Shown piece after piece: positions 50,299-58,867 of a stretch of DNA of 64,000 bases. Below the pieces are notes generated by a model, which did not search any database, was not told the origin of the DNA, and worked only from the letters and a program-made list of their open reading frames with translations. A program made the position numbers and the translations under genes. Every line of letters starts with the position of its first letter. Within the stretch, counting starts at the first letter, position 1. This DNA is from Fimbriimonadia bacterium (GTDB lineage: Bacteria > Armatimonadota > Fimbriimonadia > Fimbriimonadales > JABRVX01), in assembly GCA_039961735.1 (NCBI GenBank), contig JABRVX010000003.1, forward strand, positions 62,001-126,000. The letters run 5' to 3'.

Positions 50299-51414
50299 CT
50301 ACCCCTTGAACGCGTCCATCACGCGCCAGCCTGCGAGGGCTCCGAGGAAGAGCACGTTGCCGCCCCAGATCGCAACCTCGGCCCAGCCGTGGGGTTGGGG
50401 TAGTGAAAATGCCACGGCGAAACAAGCGGTGAGAATAGTGGTCCATCCGAACAGGCGTGTGAGGCTCGGCGAGCCGGCTTCCTGCAGCAGGGCCGACACG
50501 CCGTACGCAACTAGTGCCACCCAGAACTGGATGGCGGCCACTACGCCATACACGCCCGCACGCGAGAACCTTCCGCCGAGCGAGCCGAGCGACTCCCACC
50601 GATCCAACTGTTCGGACGCAGACAGCAGCACTCCTGTGATCGCCCCGCTCACGAACATCATGAGGAGCAGACTGGGGGTCCAGTGTAGGATCATCGGAAG
50701 CAGTGCGAGCGGTGCGTCGTTGGACACGCATACGAAACCCATCAGCACAGGTTGCACGATGAGGGACACACCTAGTGCGACGTTGCGGTTGCGGATGCTC
50801 CTCGCGAGAGGCCCCTGCTTGGCGAGGCGAATCTCCTCGAGCTTGTCCAGCACCTGCTGATAGCGTCGCTCGAAACTGCGATCGTGCGGGGCGTACTGGA
50901 TGGCCAAGGAGTACATCCGTGCCGCGACGTCCCACTTCTGCTGTGTTCGGTACACGTCCCCCAATAGTGCATAAGCCGGCGCAAGGCGGGGGTAGCGTCC
51001 GATAAGCGTCTTGGCTTCCTGCTCGGCAAGGCGCAGGCGCCCGGTAGCAAAGTGGATGTGCGCAGCGTCCAGTCGCTCTCTGACCTCTCTCGACGCACTA
51101 GTCGGCGAAGGCCCTGCCTTCGGGGCTTGTTCGCTCGATGCCTGTCGCCGCTCACCGGAACTCGGGGCCGTACCAGCTTTATTGCCCGATCGCCTACTCT
51201 CGATGTCCAGAATCGCATCGAAGTTAGACCTGCGTACAGGGTCGGACAGAACTCGATAGCTCTCGGTGACCTGAACAAAGCGGGCGGTGGTCTCCGGAGA
51301 GCAGCTCACGTCTGGGTGCAGCTCCCGAACTAACTGCCGGTACCGGGCCTTGATCTCTTCCTGCGTCGCATGCCGATCCAAACCCAAGATGCGGTAGTGG
51401 TCAATCGCCGGCAC
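50299..51414 (-). CDS. J-domain/TPR membrane protein within the pilus operon
   Basis: The 371-residue protein starts with a J domain (YRILGLDRHATQEEIKARYRQL, HPD at 33-35), then a linker, TPR-like helices (IHFATGRLRLAEQEAKTLIG; PAYALLGDVYRTQQKWDVAARMYSLA) and four or five membrane helices (GVSLIVQPVLMGFVCV; LLLMMFVSGAITGVLL; VVAAIQFWVALVAYGVSA). J domains stimulate a DnaK chaperone. Its GTG overlaps the pilC stop by 1 nt with AAGGAG upstream, so it belongs to the pilus operon and may recruit DnaK to the assembly machine. The pilus link is from context only. Confidence 0.85.
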   Translation of the reverse strand: MPAIDHYRILGLDRHATQEEIKARYRQLVRELHPDVSCSPETTARFVQVTESYRVLSDPVRRSNFDAILDIESRRSGNKAGTAPSSGERRQASSEQAPKAGPSPTSASREVRERLDAAHIHFATGRLRLAEQEAKTLIGRYPRLAPAYALLGDVYRTQQKWDVAARMYSLAIQYAPHDRSFERRYQQVLDKLEEIRLAKQGPLARSIRNRNVALGVSLIVQPVLMGFVCVSNDAPLALLPMILHWTPSLLLMMFVSGAITGVLLSASEQLDRWESLGSLGGRFSRAGVYGVVAAIQFWVALVAYGVSALLQEAGSPSLTRLFGWTTILTACFAVAFSLPQPHGWAEVAIWGGNVLFLGALAGWRVMDAFKG

Positions 51415-52595
51415 TAGAACTCCTTGAGCAATCCAGTCGCATATCCGGCATAGAACGACAAGATCATGTATGCGATGTAGATCATGATCCCGACATACAC
51501 GAGGACGGAGAACCCCATAGCCGACTGCTTGGCTCGTACCTTCGACTCTGCCTCGCAGGCCTGCGCGACACTGGTCATCATGGCATTCAACTCACCGGTC
51601 TGCTCTCCCGTCCGGAGCATGTCGATCAGCATTGGAGAGAAAACCTGCGTGTCAGCGAGCGTCTGCGCGATGGGGGCGCCAGCCTCGATTCGGGGTGCAG
51701 CGTCATGTGCCTTCGACGCAATGACCACGCTGCCCGAGCTGTCGCCGGCTAGTCGAAGCGCGTCTCCCAACGGCACGCCGGATGCATGGAGTGCACCCAG
51801 TGCGCGTCCGAATCGTCCCATGGCAGCGATGCGTGCCGTCTTGCCTACTACTGGGAAGTTGAGACGAAACGCGTCCCACCAAAGGCGGAAGCGTTCGGAG
51901 CGCATTGCCAGCCGAAACAACACCGTGACCACGATAACAGCAGCGGCTACCGTGAGCAGTACGCCCGCATCACTAAGCGGCGCCTTGATCGTCATGCCAG
52001 AACTACCTACCACCCCCCGAATGAAGGCGTTGACCCCGAATGGCAAGACGATAGCGAACACTAACAGAAGAACGGGATAAGCAAGCTGCACCCGAAGCAG
52101 TCGTCGAATCTCGATATCGCTTTCGAGGTAGTCCGAGAGATGGCGCAATGCGTTGTCCAGGAAGCCTCCCTTCTCACCTGCCCCAACAATCGCCACCTCT
52201 AGTGGCGAGAATGTCGGTGCGCATCGCTGCATGGCTTCCCTCAGTGACGAACCCGCATCGGTCTCCTGCGAGAGCCGAATGATGGCTGCACGTAAGCGTG
52301 GGTTCGCGGTCTGCCGCGAGAGGCTCTCGAGTGCGCTCGGCATCGCCATGCCCGCCTTCAACATCATGGCAAGTTGGGAGTAGAAGGGAGCCAGCGCGTA
52401 CGGGCTGATTCCGCCCCGAACCGCGCGCAGAGCCGCCTGCCCGGGCACGTGGCCGACCGGCTCGACGGCGAGCGGATCGTATCCGCGTGACCGAAGCTGC
52501 TGCTGCACCGCCGCCGAGGTATCGGCGGTCACGAGCCCGGAGACCTCGTGTCCCATCGCATCGCGCGCCGTATAGCGGAATTTCATCGCGGGCAT
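51414..52595 (-). CDS. pilC: PilC/GspF-type inner-membrane platform protein
   Basis: The 393-residue protein has the N-terminal cytoplasmic segment (FRYTARDAMGHEVSGLV) and two repeated T2SSF domains: LAPFYSQLAMMLKAGMAMPSAL, then FGRALGALHASGVPLGDAL, each followed by membrane helices, with a GEQTGELNAMM motif and the C-terminal helix VYVGIMIYIAYMILSFYAGY. It forms the membrane base on which PilB acts to assemble the pilus or pseudopilus. A GGGGGT stretch precedes the ATG. It lies 15 nt after folK and overlaps the J-protein gene by 1 nt. Confidence 0.92.
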   Translation of the reverse strand: MPAMKFRYTARDAMGHEVSGLVTADTSAAVQQQLRSRGYDPLAVEPVGHVPGQAALRAVRGGISPYALAPFYSQLAMMLKAGMAMPSALESLSRQTANPRLRAAIIRLSQETDAGSSLREAMQRCAPTFSPLEVAIVGAGEKGGFLDNALRHLSDYLESDIEIRRLLRVQLAYPVLLLVFAIVLPFGVNAFIRGVVGSSGMTIKAPLSDAGVLLTVAAAVIVVTVLFRLAMRSERFRLWWDAFRLNFPVVGKTARIAAMGRFGRALGALHASGVPLGDALRLAGDSSGSVVIASKAHDAAPRIEAGAPIAQTLADTQVFSPMLIDMLRTGEQTGELNAMMTSVAQACEAESKVRAKQSAMGFSVLVYVGIMIYIAYMILSFYAGYATGLLKEF

Positions 52596-52610
52596 TTCGA
52601 TGACCCCCTA

Positions 52611-53201
52611 TCAATAAGTCGGATGGAAGGATGCCGCGAGTTCGCCCAGTCGCTCCACGCGCTGCGCACGAATCTCATCACGGGCAAGGAGCTCGCACAC
52701 GGAAGCGCCAGACGGGAGGATTAGGTTCGGCTCGATCTCGGCCAGCGGGGTCAGTACGAACGAACGCTGTTCCATCCGCGGGTGGGGGATGCATAGCGAG
52801 TCCGTCTCGATCTGCAGGTCGTCGTACAGGAGAAGGTCAATGTCCAGGGTGCGGGGAGCGATGCCTCCACCGCTTGCGGTGGAGGCATCGCTGGTCCCAG
52901 TCCCCACGCACGCGTCAGCCTCCACCGCAAGCGACGGAGGCATGAACTCTCGAATGCGGCCCCGAGCGGCTTCTATGGCCAGACAGCGCCCCAGCACCTC
53001 CTCGGGTCCGAGTGAAGTGTCACAGCCCACCACGGCATTCAGATAGTCAGGCTGGTGGCTGACACCCTGTGGGGCAGTGCGGTACAACGACGACACGTGC
53101 AAGATAGGACCGATCTCGCGGGCAATCCGCTCAATCGCGTATCTTAGATGCGCTGGGCTGTCCCCGAGGTTCGAGCCGAGACTGAAAAACACCCTGGCCA
53201 C
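52611..53201 (-). CDS. folK: 2-amino-4-hydroxy-6-hydroxymethyldihydropteridine pyrophosphokinase with an in-frame repeat insertion
   Basis: The 196-residue HPPK has FFSLGSNLGDSPAHL, LYRTAPQGVSHQPDYLNAVVG, PRTLDIDLLLYDD and IPHPRMEQRSFVLTPLAE. It transfers pyrophosphate from ATP to the pterin in folate synthesis. Between GRIRE and APRTLDIDLL, where E. coli HPPK has a short loop carrying catalytic Trp and Arg residues, there are about 30 extra or replaced residues coded by a tandem palindromic repeat (52859-52941). The frame stays open. The GTG at 53201 is 6 nt after a TAGAAT box, so the mRNA is probably leaderless. Confidence 0.88.
   Translation of the reverse strand: MARVFFSLGSNLGDSPAHLRYAIERIAREIGPILHVSSLYRTAPQGVSHQPDYLNAVVGCDTSLGPEEVLGRCLAIEAARGRIREFMPPSLAVEADACVGTGTSDASTASGGGIAPRTLDIDLLLYDDLQIETDSLCIPHPRMEQRSFVLTPLAEIEPNLILPSGASVCELLARDEIRAQRVERLGELAASFHPTY
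52859..52941. repeat. Tandem palindromic elements inside folK
   Basis: The first is a perfect 15-bp palindrome: CGATGCCTCCACCGC (52859-52873), TT, GCGGTGGAGGCATCG (52876-52890). The second, GCCTCCACCGC (52918-52928), aa, GCGACGGAGGC (52931-52941), has two mismatches. They are separated by 27 nt and are read through as protein by folK. Confidence 0.8.
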
Positions 53202-53207
53202 GGGCGG

Positions 53208-53213
53208 ATTCTA
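53208..53213 (-). promoter_or_regulatory. TAGAAT -10 box of folK
   Basis: TAGAAT on the minus strand is followed by 6 nt and then the folK GTG, the same spacing as at 2574-2586. It probably drives the folK-pilC-J-pilB operon with a leaderless first gene. Confidence 0.5.
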
Positions 53214-53244
53214 CTCCAGGGGCCCAGGATGCTCGTGGCCGTGA

Positions 53245-53790
<546 letters not shown>

Positions 53791-53802
53791 CGACCCATGC
53801 CC

Positions 53803-53830
53803 CCGAGCCAGGCTAGCAATGTAGGCTCGG
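53803..53830 (+). terminator. Hairpin after the lyxose isomerase-like gene
   Basis: CCGAGCC (53803-53809) pairs with GGCTCGG (53824-53830) around a 14-nt loop, directly before the rpsO promoter box. There is no T-run. Confidence 0.4.
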
Positions 53831-53834
53831 CCCG

Positions 53835-53843
53835 TGGTACAGT
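53835..53843 (+). promoter_or_regulatory. Extended -10 box (TGGTACAGT) of rpsO-pnp
   Basis: TGGTACAGT lies 127 nt before the rpsO ATG. The leader of about 120 nt contains GC-rich self-complementary segments (GGCGCCGGCGC near 53900) that could serve S15 feedback control, as known for rpsO elsewhere. Confidence 0.5.
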
Positions 53844-53970
53844 CGTGTTAAGGTCGGATGGGGCTGTCTCGTGCCGTTGTCCGCAGGTGCTTCAGAGAAG
53901 GCGCCGGCGCAGAGCGGCATAACGCGGCCCTCCGACACACTGACGGAAGGAACATCGGAGGCCACGGTAT

Positions 53971-54240
53971 ATGCCGCTGCCGCGTGAAACAAAAGCGCAG
54001 ATCGTAACGGAATACGGACGAGCGGAACGGGACACGGGTTCTGCCGACGTGCAGATTGCTTTGCTGACCGCTCGCATTCAGTCCATCACAGACCATCTGC
54101 GCACCCACAAGAAGGACTTCCATTCTCGGCGGGGCCTGCTGCTTCTGGTTGGCCGCCGCCGAAGGCTTCAGCAATACCTTCGTAACGTGGACATCGAACG
54201 ATACCGCGAGCTAATCAAGCGTCTTGGTATCCGCGGCTAG
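53971..54240 (+). CDS. rpsO: 30S ribosomal protein S15
   Basis: The 89-residue protein matches S15 over its full length: [51 protein letters not shown]. It binds the central domain of 16S rRNA early in 30S assembly. GGAGG lies 9 nt upstream of the ATG. It stands directly before pnp, as in most bacteria, and the two are probably co-transcribed from the box at 53835. The long leader fits autogenous control, but no S15 site can be proven here. Confidence 0.98.
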   Translation: MPLPRETKAQIVTEYGRAERDTGSADVQIALLTARIQSITDHLRTHKKDFHSRRGLLLLVGRRRRLQQYLRNVDIERYRELIKRLGIRG

Positions 54241-54272
54241 GCTCCGTAGCCATCGAGCTAAAACAAACTACA

Positions 54273-56642
54273 ATGATTCATACTGTCAGCCGGGAGATCG
54301 CCGGCAAGCTGTTCGCATTCGAGAGCGGGCGGCTGGCGAAACAGGCCGGCGGCGCGGTTGTTGCAGGGGTGGGCGACACCATCGTCCTTGCCTGCGCGAC
54401 CATGGCCCGCACCCCTCGCGAGGGGCAGGGATTTTTCCCCCTAACGTGCGACTACGAAGAGCGAAAGTACAGTGTAGGGAAGATCCCCGGCGGCTTCATC
54501 AAGCGCGGGGGACGCCCGAGCGACAAGGCTGTGCTCACATCGCGCCTGATTGACCGCCCGCTTCGACCATTGTTCCCAGATGGCATGCGGAATGACGTCC
54601 AGGTCATCGTTACGACCCTCTCCACCGAGGCTGACAATCCGAGCGACGTCGTGGCCGTTACGGCCGCATCTGCTGCCCTCTGCGTCTCCGACATCCCCTT
54701 CGGCGGCCCCATCGCCTGCGTGCGAGTGGGGCTGATCCAGGGCGAGATGATCGCGTTTCCTTCGGTCGAGCAAATTAATCAGTCGGACCTCGATCTGGTT
54801 CTGGCGGGCACGAAAGACCAGATTGTGATGGTCGAGGCAGGGGCCAAGTGGGTGCCAGAGTCGGTCATGCTGGACGCCATGGAACTCGGGCAAGGTGTCA
54901 TCCGCGAGCTGTGCGAACTGCAAGAGGAACTTGTCGCTCTAGCCGGCAAGCCTAAGGCCGAGGTGCCCCTGTTCCTCATAGACCCGACGGTGTTGCAGAC
55001 GGTTCGCACCGAGTGTGCCGCCGATATCCAGAGTGCGCTGCAGAACCCAGACAAACTCAGCCGGGAGTCCGCACTGGATGACCTGAAGGCAGACATCGTC
55101 GAGAAAATGGCAGAGCGATTCGAAGACGAGAGCCTGCAGGCTCAAGTCGGCGAAGCGGTGGACAAGTTGATCAAAGAGGCCGTGCGCTCCTCGCTCCTCG
55201 CTACCGGCAAGCGACCCGACGGGCGTGGTCCCACCGACATTCGTGAGTTGAGTGCAGAGGTGGGGCTCTTGCCTCGAACACACGGAAGTGGTCTCTTCAC
55301 CCGAGGGCAGACGCAGGTTCTCACCTCGGTCACCCTCGGCCCGCTGGACGACGCCCAGATCATAGACGGCCTCGAAGAGGACACCCGGAAGCGCTACATG
55401 CACTTCTACAACTTCCCGCCGTACTCGACGGGTGAGACCCGCTTCATGCGCGGCCCGGGAAGACGAGAGGTGGGCCACGGCGCACTGGCCGAGCGCGCGC
55501 TGAAGCCGGTGATCCCGGATGAGGAGAGCTTCCCCTATGCCATCCTTCTGGTCTCGGAGGTCTTGGAGTCCAACGGCTCTTCCTCGATGGCGAGCGTGTG
55601 TGGAAGCACCTTGGCCCTGATGGACGCGGGCGTGAAAATCTCTGCGCCTGTCGCCGGGATCGCCATGGGGATGATCAGCGACTCCGAGCGACGTGTGATC
55701 TTGACGGACATCCAAGGCATCGAGGACGCCTGCGGGGACATGGACTTCAAGGTGGCCGGCACACGCGATGGGATTACGGCGTTGCAACTCGACGCCAAGA
55801 TCGGTGGCCTGACCAGAGAGGACTTGGCACAGGCGCTCGAGCAAGCACGACAGGCGCGAATGGTCATTCTCGACTGCATCGTGTCCACTATTCCGGAGCC
55901 GAGAGAGAGCCTGTCGCAGTACGCGCCGCGCATCTTCATAATGGAGATTGACCCGAGCAAAATCGGCGAGGTCATCGGCCCCGGCGGCCGGGTCATCCAG
56001 AAGATCTGCGCGCTCTCAGGAGCCGAGATTGACATCGAGCAGACCGGTAAGGTGTACATCGCCGCACCGACCTTCGAGGGCGGCGAACTTGCCCAGAAGA
56101 TGATCCGCGACCTCACGCAAGAGGCGGTCATCGGGTCCGAGTACGACGGCGTCGTCACTCGCTTCACCGGCCGAGGTGCATTCGTGGAGTTCTTGCCCGG
56201 CCGCGAAGGCCTGGTTCCTGTGGACAAGCTCGTACGATGGCGCATTCGCCGACCCGAGGAAGTGGTTCAGATCGGCGACTCGATCCGCGTCAAAATTGAT
56301 GAGGTGGACAACCTCGGAAGGCTGAACCTGACGGCTTTGGGCCTGCCACAGACTCTGGAAAGCTTGGACGAGGCGAACCGACCGGTCGGGGCCCAAGCTG
56401 AGCGCTCTGGAGGCGGAGGCGGCTCCTACGGTCGCGGGCCAAGTGACAGAGGCCCGCGGGCTGGCGGCGATGGCCCTCGACCGAATCGTGGTGGCCCGTC
56501 TCGAGGAGGCGGTGAGCGTGGAGGCGACCGAGGACATGGACCCGGGGATCGTGGTCCGGCCCGGGGCGACAAGCCGCAAGGCAATGACCGAGGCCCGCGG
56601 CAAGACGATGGGCCTCAGGCTCGGTTCCGACCTCGGCGCTAG
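54273..56642 (+). CDS. pnp: Polynucleotide phosphorylase
   Basis: The 789-residue enzyme has two RNase PH-like domains (GRLAKQAGGAVVAGVGDTIVL; GLFTRGQTQVLTSVTLG) separated by a helical domain, then a KH domain (MEIDPSKIGEVIGPGGRVIQ) and an S1 domain (YDGVVTRFTGRGAFVEFLPG). It degrades RNA 3' to 5' with phosphate. It is about 80 residues longer than E. coli PNPase because of a disordered Arg-Gly-Pro-Asp-rich tail after about 705, probably an extra RNA- or protein-binding segment. It starts 32 nt after rpsO with a weak ribosome site. Confidence 0.97.
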   Translation: MIHTVSREIAGKLFAFESGRLAKQAGGAVVAGVGDTIVLACATMARTPREGQGFFPLTCDYEERKYSVGKIPGGFIKRGGRPSDKAVLTSRLIDRPLRPLFPDGMRNDVQVIVTTLSTEADNPSDVVAVTAASAALCVSDIPFGGPIACVRVGLIQGEMIAFPSVEQINQSDLDLVLAGTKDQIVMVEAGAKWVPESVMLDAMELGQGVIRELCELQEELVALAGKPKAEVPLFLIDPTVLQTVRTECAADIQSALQNPDKLSRESALDDLKADIVEKMAERFEDESLQAQVGEAVDKLIKEAVRSSLLATGKRPDGRGPTDIRELSAEVGLLPRTHGSGLFTRGQTQVLTSVTLGPLDDAQIIDGLEEDTRKRYMHFYNFPPYSTGETRFMRGPGRREVGHGALAERALKPVIPDEESFPYAILLVSEVLESNGSSSMASVCGSTLALMDAGVKISAPVAGIAMGMISDSERRVILTDIQGIEDACGDMDFKVAGTRDGITALQLDAKIGGLTREDLAQALEQARQARMVILDCIVSTIPEPRESLSQYAPRIFIMEIDPSKIGEVIGPGGRVIQKICALSGAEIDIEQTGKVYIAAPTFEGGELAQKMIRDLTQEAVIGSEYDGVVTRFTGRGAFVEFLPGREGLVPVDKLVRWRIRRPEEVVQIGDSIRVKIDEVDNLGRLNLTALGLPQTLESLDEANRPVGAQAERSGGGGGSYGRGPSDRGPRAGGDGPRPNRGGPSRGGGERGGDRGHGPGDRGPARGDKPQGNDRGPRQDDGPQARFRPRR

Positions 56643-56656
56643 TCGCTGAGAGGTGA

Positions 56657-56684
56657 GCGACGGCCGGCGGGAGCCGGCCGTCGC
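56657..56684 (+). terminator. 12-bp perfect hairpin after pnp
   Basis: GCGACGGCCGGC (56657-56668) pairs perfectly with GCCGGCCGTCGC (56673-56684) around GGGA, 15 nt past the pnp stop. No T-run follows. Confidence 0.6.
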
Positions 56685-56774
56685 AGTCATGGGGGAACTG
56701 CTGGTCAGCGGAGCGAAGTCTCTCGACGATCGATCGGGGCATGGCAGCAGTCCGATCGAGACTTTAGGGGTGCT

Positions 56775-58025
56775 ATGAGTACAAACCGCATTGAACGCAC
56801 TGTCTTAGCGAACCGTCTGCGGGTTTTGGTGGAACCAGTGGACTATGTGGAGTCCGTGGCCCTCGGGCTGTGGGTAGGCACCGGCTCGCGCTACGAGAGC
56901 CCTCAGGAAGCCGGTATCTCGCACGTGCTGGAGCACATGATGTTCAAAGGTACCAAATCCCGCACGGCTAAGCAGATCGCGGAAGAGATCGAGGGACGCG
57001 GTGGCTCTCTCAACGCGTTCACGGACCGCGAGTTCACGTGCTACTACGCGCGCGTGCTTTCCGATGACCTCCCGGTCGCTATGGACGTGCTATGCGACAT
57101 GCTGGTCAACTCGCTATTCGACCCCGAGGAACTGGCCCGCGAGCGGCAAGTGATCCTGGATGAGATCAAGCGGCACGAGGATGAGCCGGACGACTTGGTG
57201 CACGACCTGCACGCCCGAGCATGCTGGGACGGCCATCCGCTCGCTCCCCCGGTGATAGGTACTGCAGAGTCCGTATCAGCGATAAAGCGGGAAGGCCTGG
57301 TGGACTACATCGAGCGTCGGTATCGGCCGAATCGCATCGTTGTTAGTGTCGCTGGCAACGCCGATCCGGCTGATGTGGTGCGTATGGTGGAGGAACGCCT
57401 CGGACTGCTGTCCGGGTTTGCGGCCGTCTCTAACGAGCAGCCTCCGGATCTCAAGCCGCAGCGCCAATCGCTGGCGAGAGACGTGGAGCAGGTTCACTTC
57501 TGTTATGGCGGACGCGGCTACGGTCAGCACGACCCCAAGAAGTATGTTGCCGGCGTACTGGATGCACTGCTAGGTGGTAGCATGAGCAGCCGGCTTTTCC
57601 AGGAGATCAGGGAAAAGAGAGGACTGGCCTACGCGATAGGATCCTATACGACCTGTCATGCGGAGGGCGGTCTGTTCACGGTGTATGGCGGTACTAGCCT
57701 TGCCAACTTCCCTCAGGTGCTGGATCTGATCCGAGTCGAGTTGAACAAAGTGGTGTCCGAGCCACCTCCTGCGGACGAGGTAGAGCGTGTCAAGAACCAG
57801 ATCCGCGGAAACCTGGTTCTAGGGCTCGAGAGCATGAGCAGTCGGATGTCGCGCATGGCTAGGAACGAGCTGTACTTCGAGCGTGTGGTGCCCCTAGAAG
57901 AGACTATCGAGCGTATCAACGCTGTGAAGCCCGAGGACCTGCAACGGGCGGCCGCCGAGTGCTTTGGCGAAGACAGAATGAGCCTCACCGCAGTAGGTCC
58001 CTTCGGGCGGGAGGCGCAGGCCTAG
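56775..58025 (+). CDS. M16-family zinc peptidase (processing peptidase-like)
   Basis: The 416-residue peptidase has the inverted zinc motif HVLEH (50-54) within GISHVLEHMMFKGT and a downstream glutamate in VILDEIKRHEDEP. A second, inactive half follows (SSRLFQEIREKRGLAYAIGSY). It resembles B. subtilis MlpA/YmxG, which also lies after pnp. Substrates in bacteria are poorly known; the short length without a signal peptide suggests a cytoplasmic enzyme. AGGGGT precedes the ATG. It ends 1 nt before dapB. Confidence 0.9.
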   Translation: MSTNRIERTVLANRLRVLVEPVDYVESVALGLWVGTGSRYESPQEAGISHVLEHMMFKGTKSRTAKQIAEEIEGRGGSLNAFTDREFTCYYARVLSDDLPVAMDVLCDMLVNSLFDPEELARERQVILDEIKRHEDEPDDLVHDLHARACWDGHPLAPPVIGTAESVSAIKREGLVDYIERRYRPNRIVVSVAGNADPADVVRMVEERLGLLSGFAAVSNEQPPDLKPQRQSLARDVEQVHFCYGGRGYGQHDPKKYVAGVLDALLGGSMSSRLFQEIREKRGLAYAIGSYTTCHAEGGLFTVYGGTSLANFPQVLDLIRVELNKVVSEPPPADEVERVKNQIRGNLVLGLESMSSRMSRMARNELYFERVVPLEETIERINAVKPEDLQRAAAECFGEDRMSLTAVGPFGREAQA

Positions 58026-58026
58026 C

Positions 58027-58815
58027 ATGTCCACACCATCGCCGCTTCGCATAGGGGTATGCGGAGCCGCTGGACGAATGGGCCGCGAAGTGGTCGCGGC
58101 GGTCGCCGGCGATGATGGTCTAGTCCTTACTGCGGCGATCGACCGCGGCCATGTCGGTGAGGACAGTGGCACACTCGCGGGCATCGCACCCAACGGTGTA
58201 CCGATTGCGGGTGACCTCCCGTCGGCATTGACCCAAGCAAGGTGTGATGTGTTGGTGGACTTCACGCAGCCTGACGCCGCGACGGAGAACGCCAGGCGTG
58301 CAGCACAACTCGGTGTTAGACCTGTGATCGGCACGAGCGGGGTCAGCGCAGAAAACAGAGCGGAACTGGACTCGCTGCTTCGTGCCAACGGTCTCGGCGG
58401 GCTGCTCGTCCCGAACTTCGCACTCGGCGCAGTGCTGATGATGAGGTTTGCCGCAGAAGCAGCCAAGTACTATCCCAATCGGGAGATCATCGAACTCCAT
58501 CATGGTCAGAAGCTGGACGCGCCGTCCGGCACGGCCATTCGCACCGCCGAAATGATGTCGGAGAGCGCTGGGTGTGCCGGACCGAAGGAAAATTCTGCTG
58601 CGAGGGGAGCGGAGGTGTGCGGCGTCCGCATCCATAGCGTCCGTCTGCCCGGTCTCGTGGCCCATCAAGAGGTCTTGTTCGGACAGCCCGGCGAGCTTCT
58701 GACCATTCGTCACGACTCCTTCGACCGCAAGTGCTTCATGCCCGGAGTGCTCCTCGCCATCCGGAAGGTCTTCGATGTCGAAGGGCTCGTGGTCGGTCTT
58801 GAAGCGGTTCTGTAG
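58027..58815 (+). CDS. dapB: 4-hydroxy-tetrahydrodipicolinate reductase
   Basis: The 262-residue enzyme has the nucleotide motif IGVCGAAGRMGREV, VDFTQPDA, VIGTSGV and the active-site string ELHHGQKLDAPSGTA, with His158/His159 and Lys162 for proton transfer and substrate binding. It reduces the product of DapA with NAD(P)H in lysine and diaminopimelate synthesis. It begins 1 nt after the M16 gene. With asd and dapA downstream this forms a near-complete first half of the pathway; lysC is not in the window. Confidence 0.96.
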   Translation: MSTPSPLRIGVCGAAGRMGREVVAAVAGDDGLVLTAAIDRGHVGEDSGTLAGIAPNGVPIAGDLPSALTQARCDVLVDFTQPDAATENARRAAQLGVRPVIGTSGVSAENRAELDSLLRANGLGGLLVPNFALGAVLMMRFAAEAAKYYPNREIIELHHGQKLDAPSGTAIRTAEMMSESAGCAGPKENSAARGAEVCGVRIHSVRLPGLVAHQEVLFGQPGELLTIRHDSFDRKCFMPGVLLAIRKVFDVEGLVVGLEAVL

Positions 58816-58820
58816 CCAGG

Positions 58821-58826
58821 TACACT
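58821..58826 (+). promoter_or_regulatory. Possible TACACT -10 box of asd
   Basis: CCAGGTACACT lies between dapB and asd, 41 nt before the asd GTG. It resembles the TGGTACACT boxes but lacks the TG. Confidence 0.35.
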
Positions 58827-58867
58827 TTCCATTCACGCACAACTTCGTGGGAACAGGTAGGTGTCGG

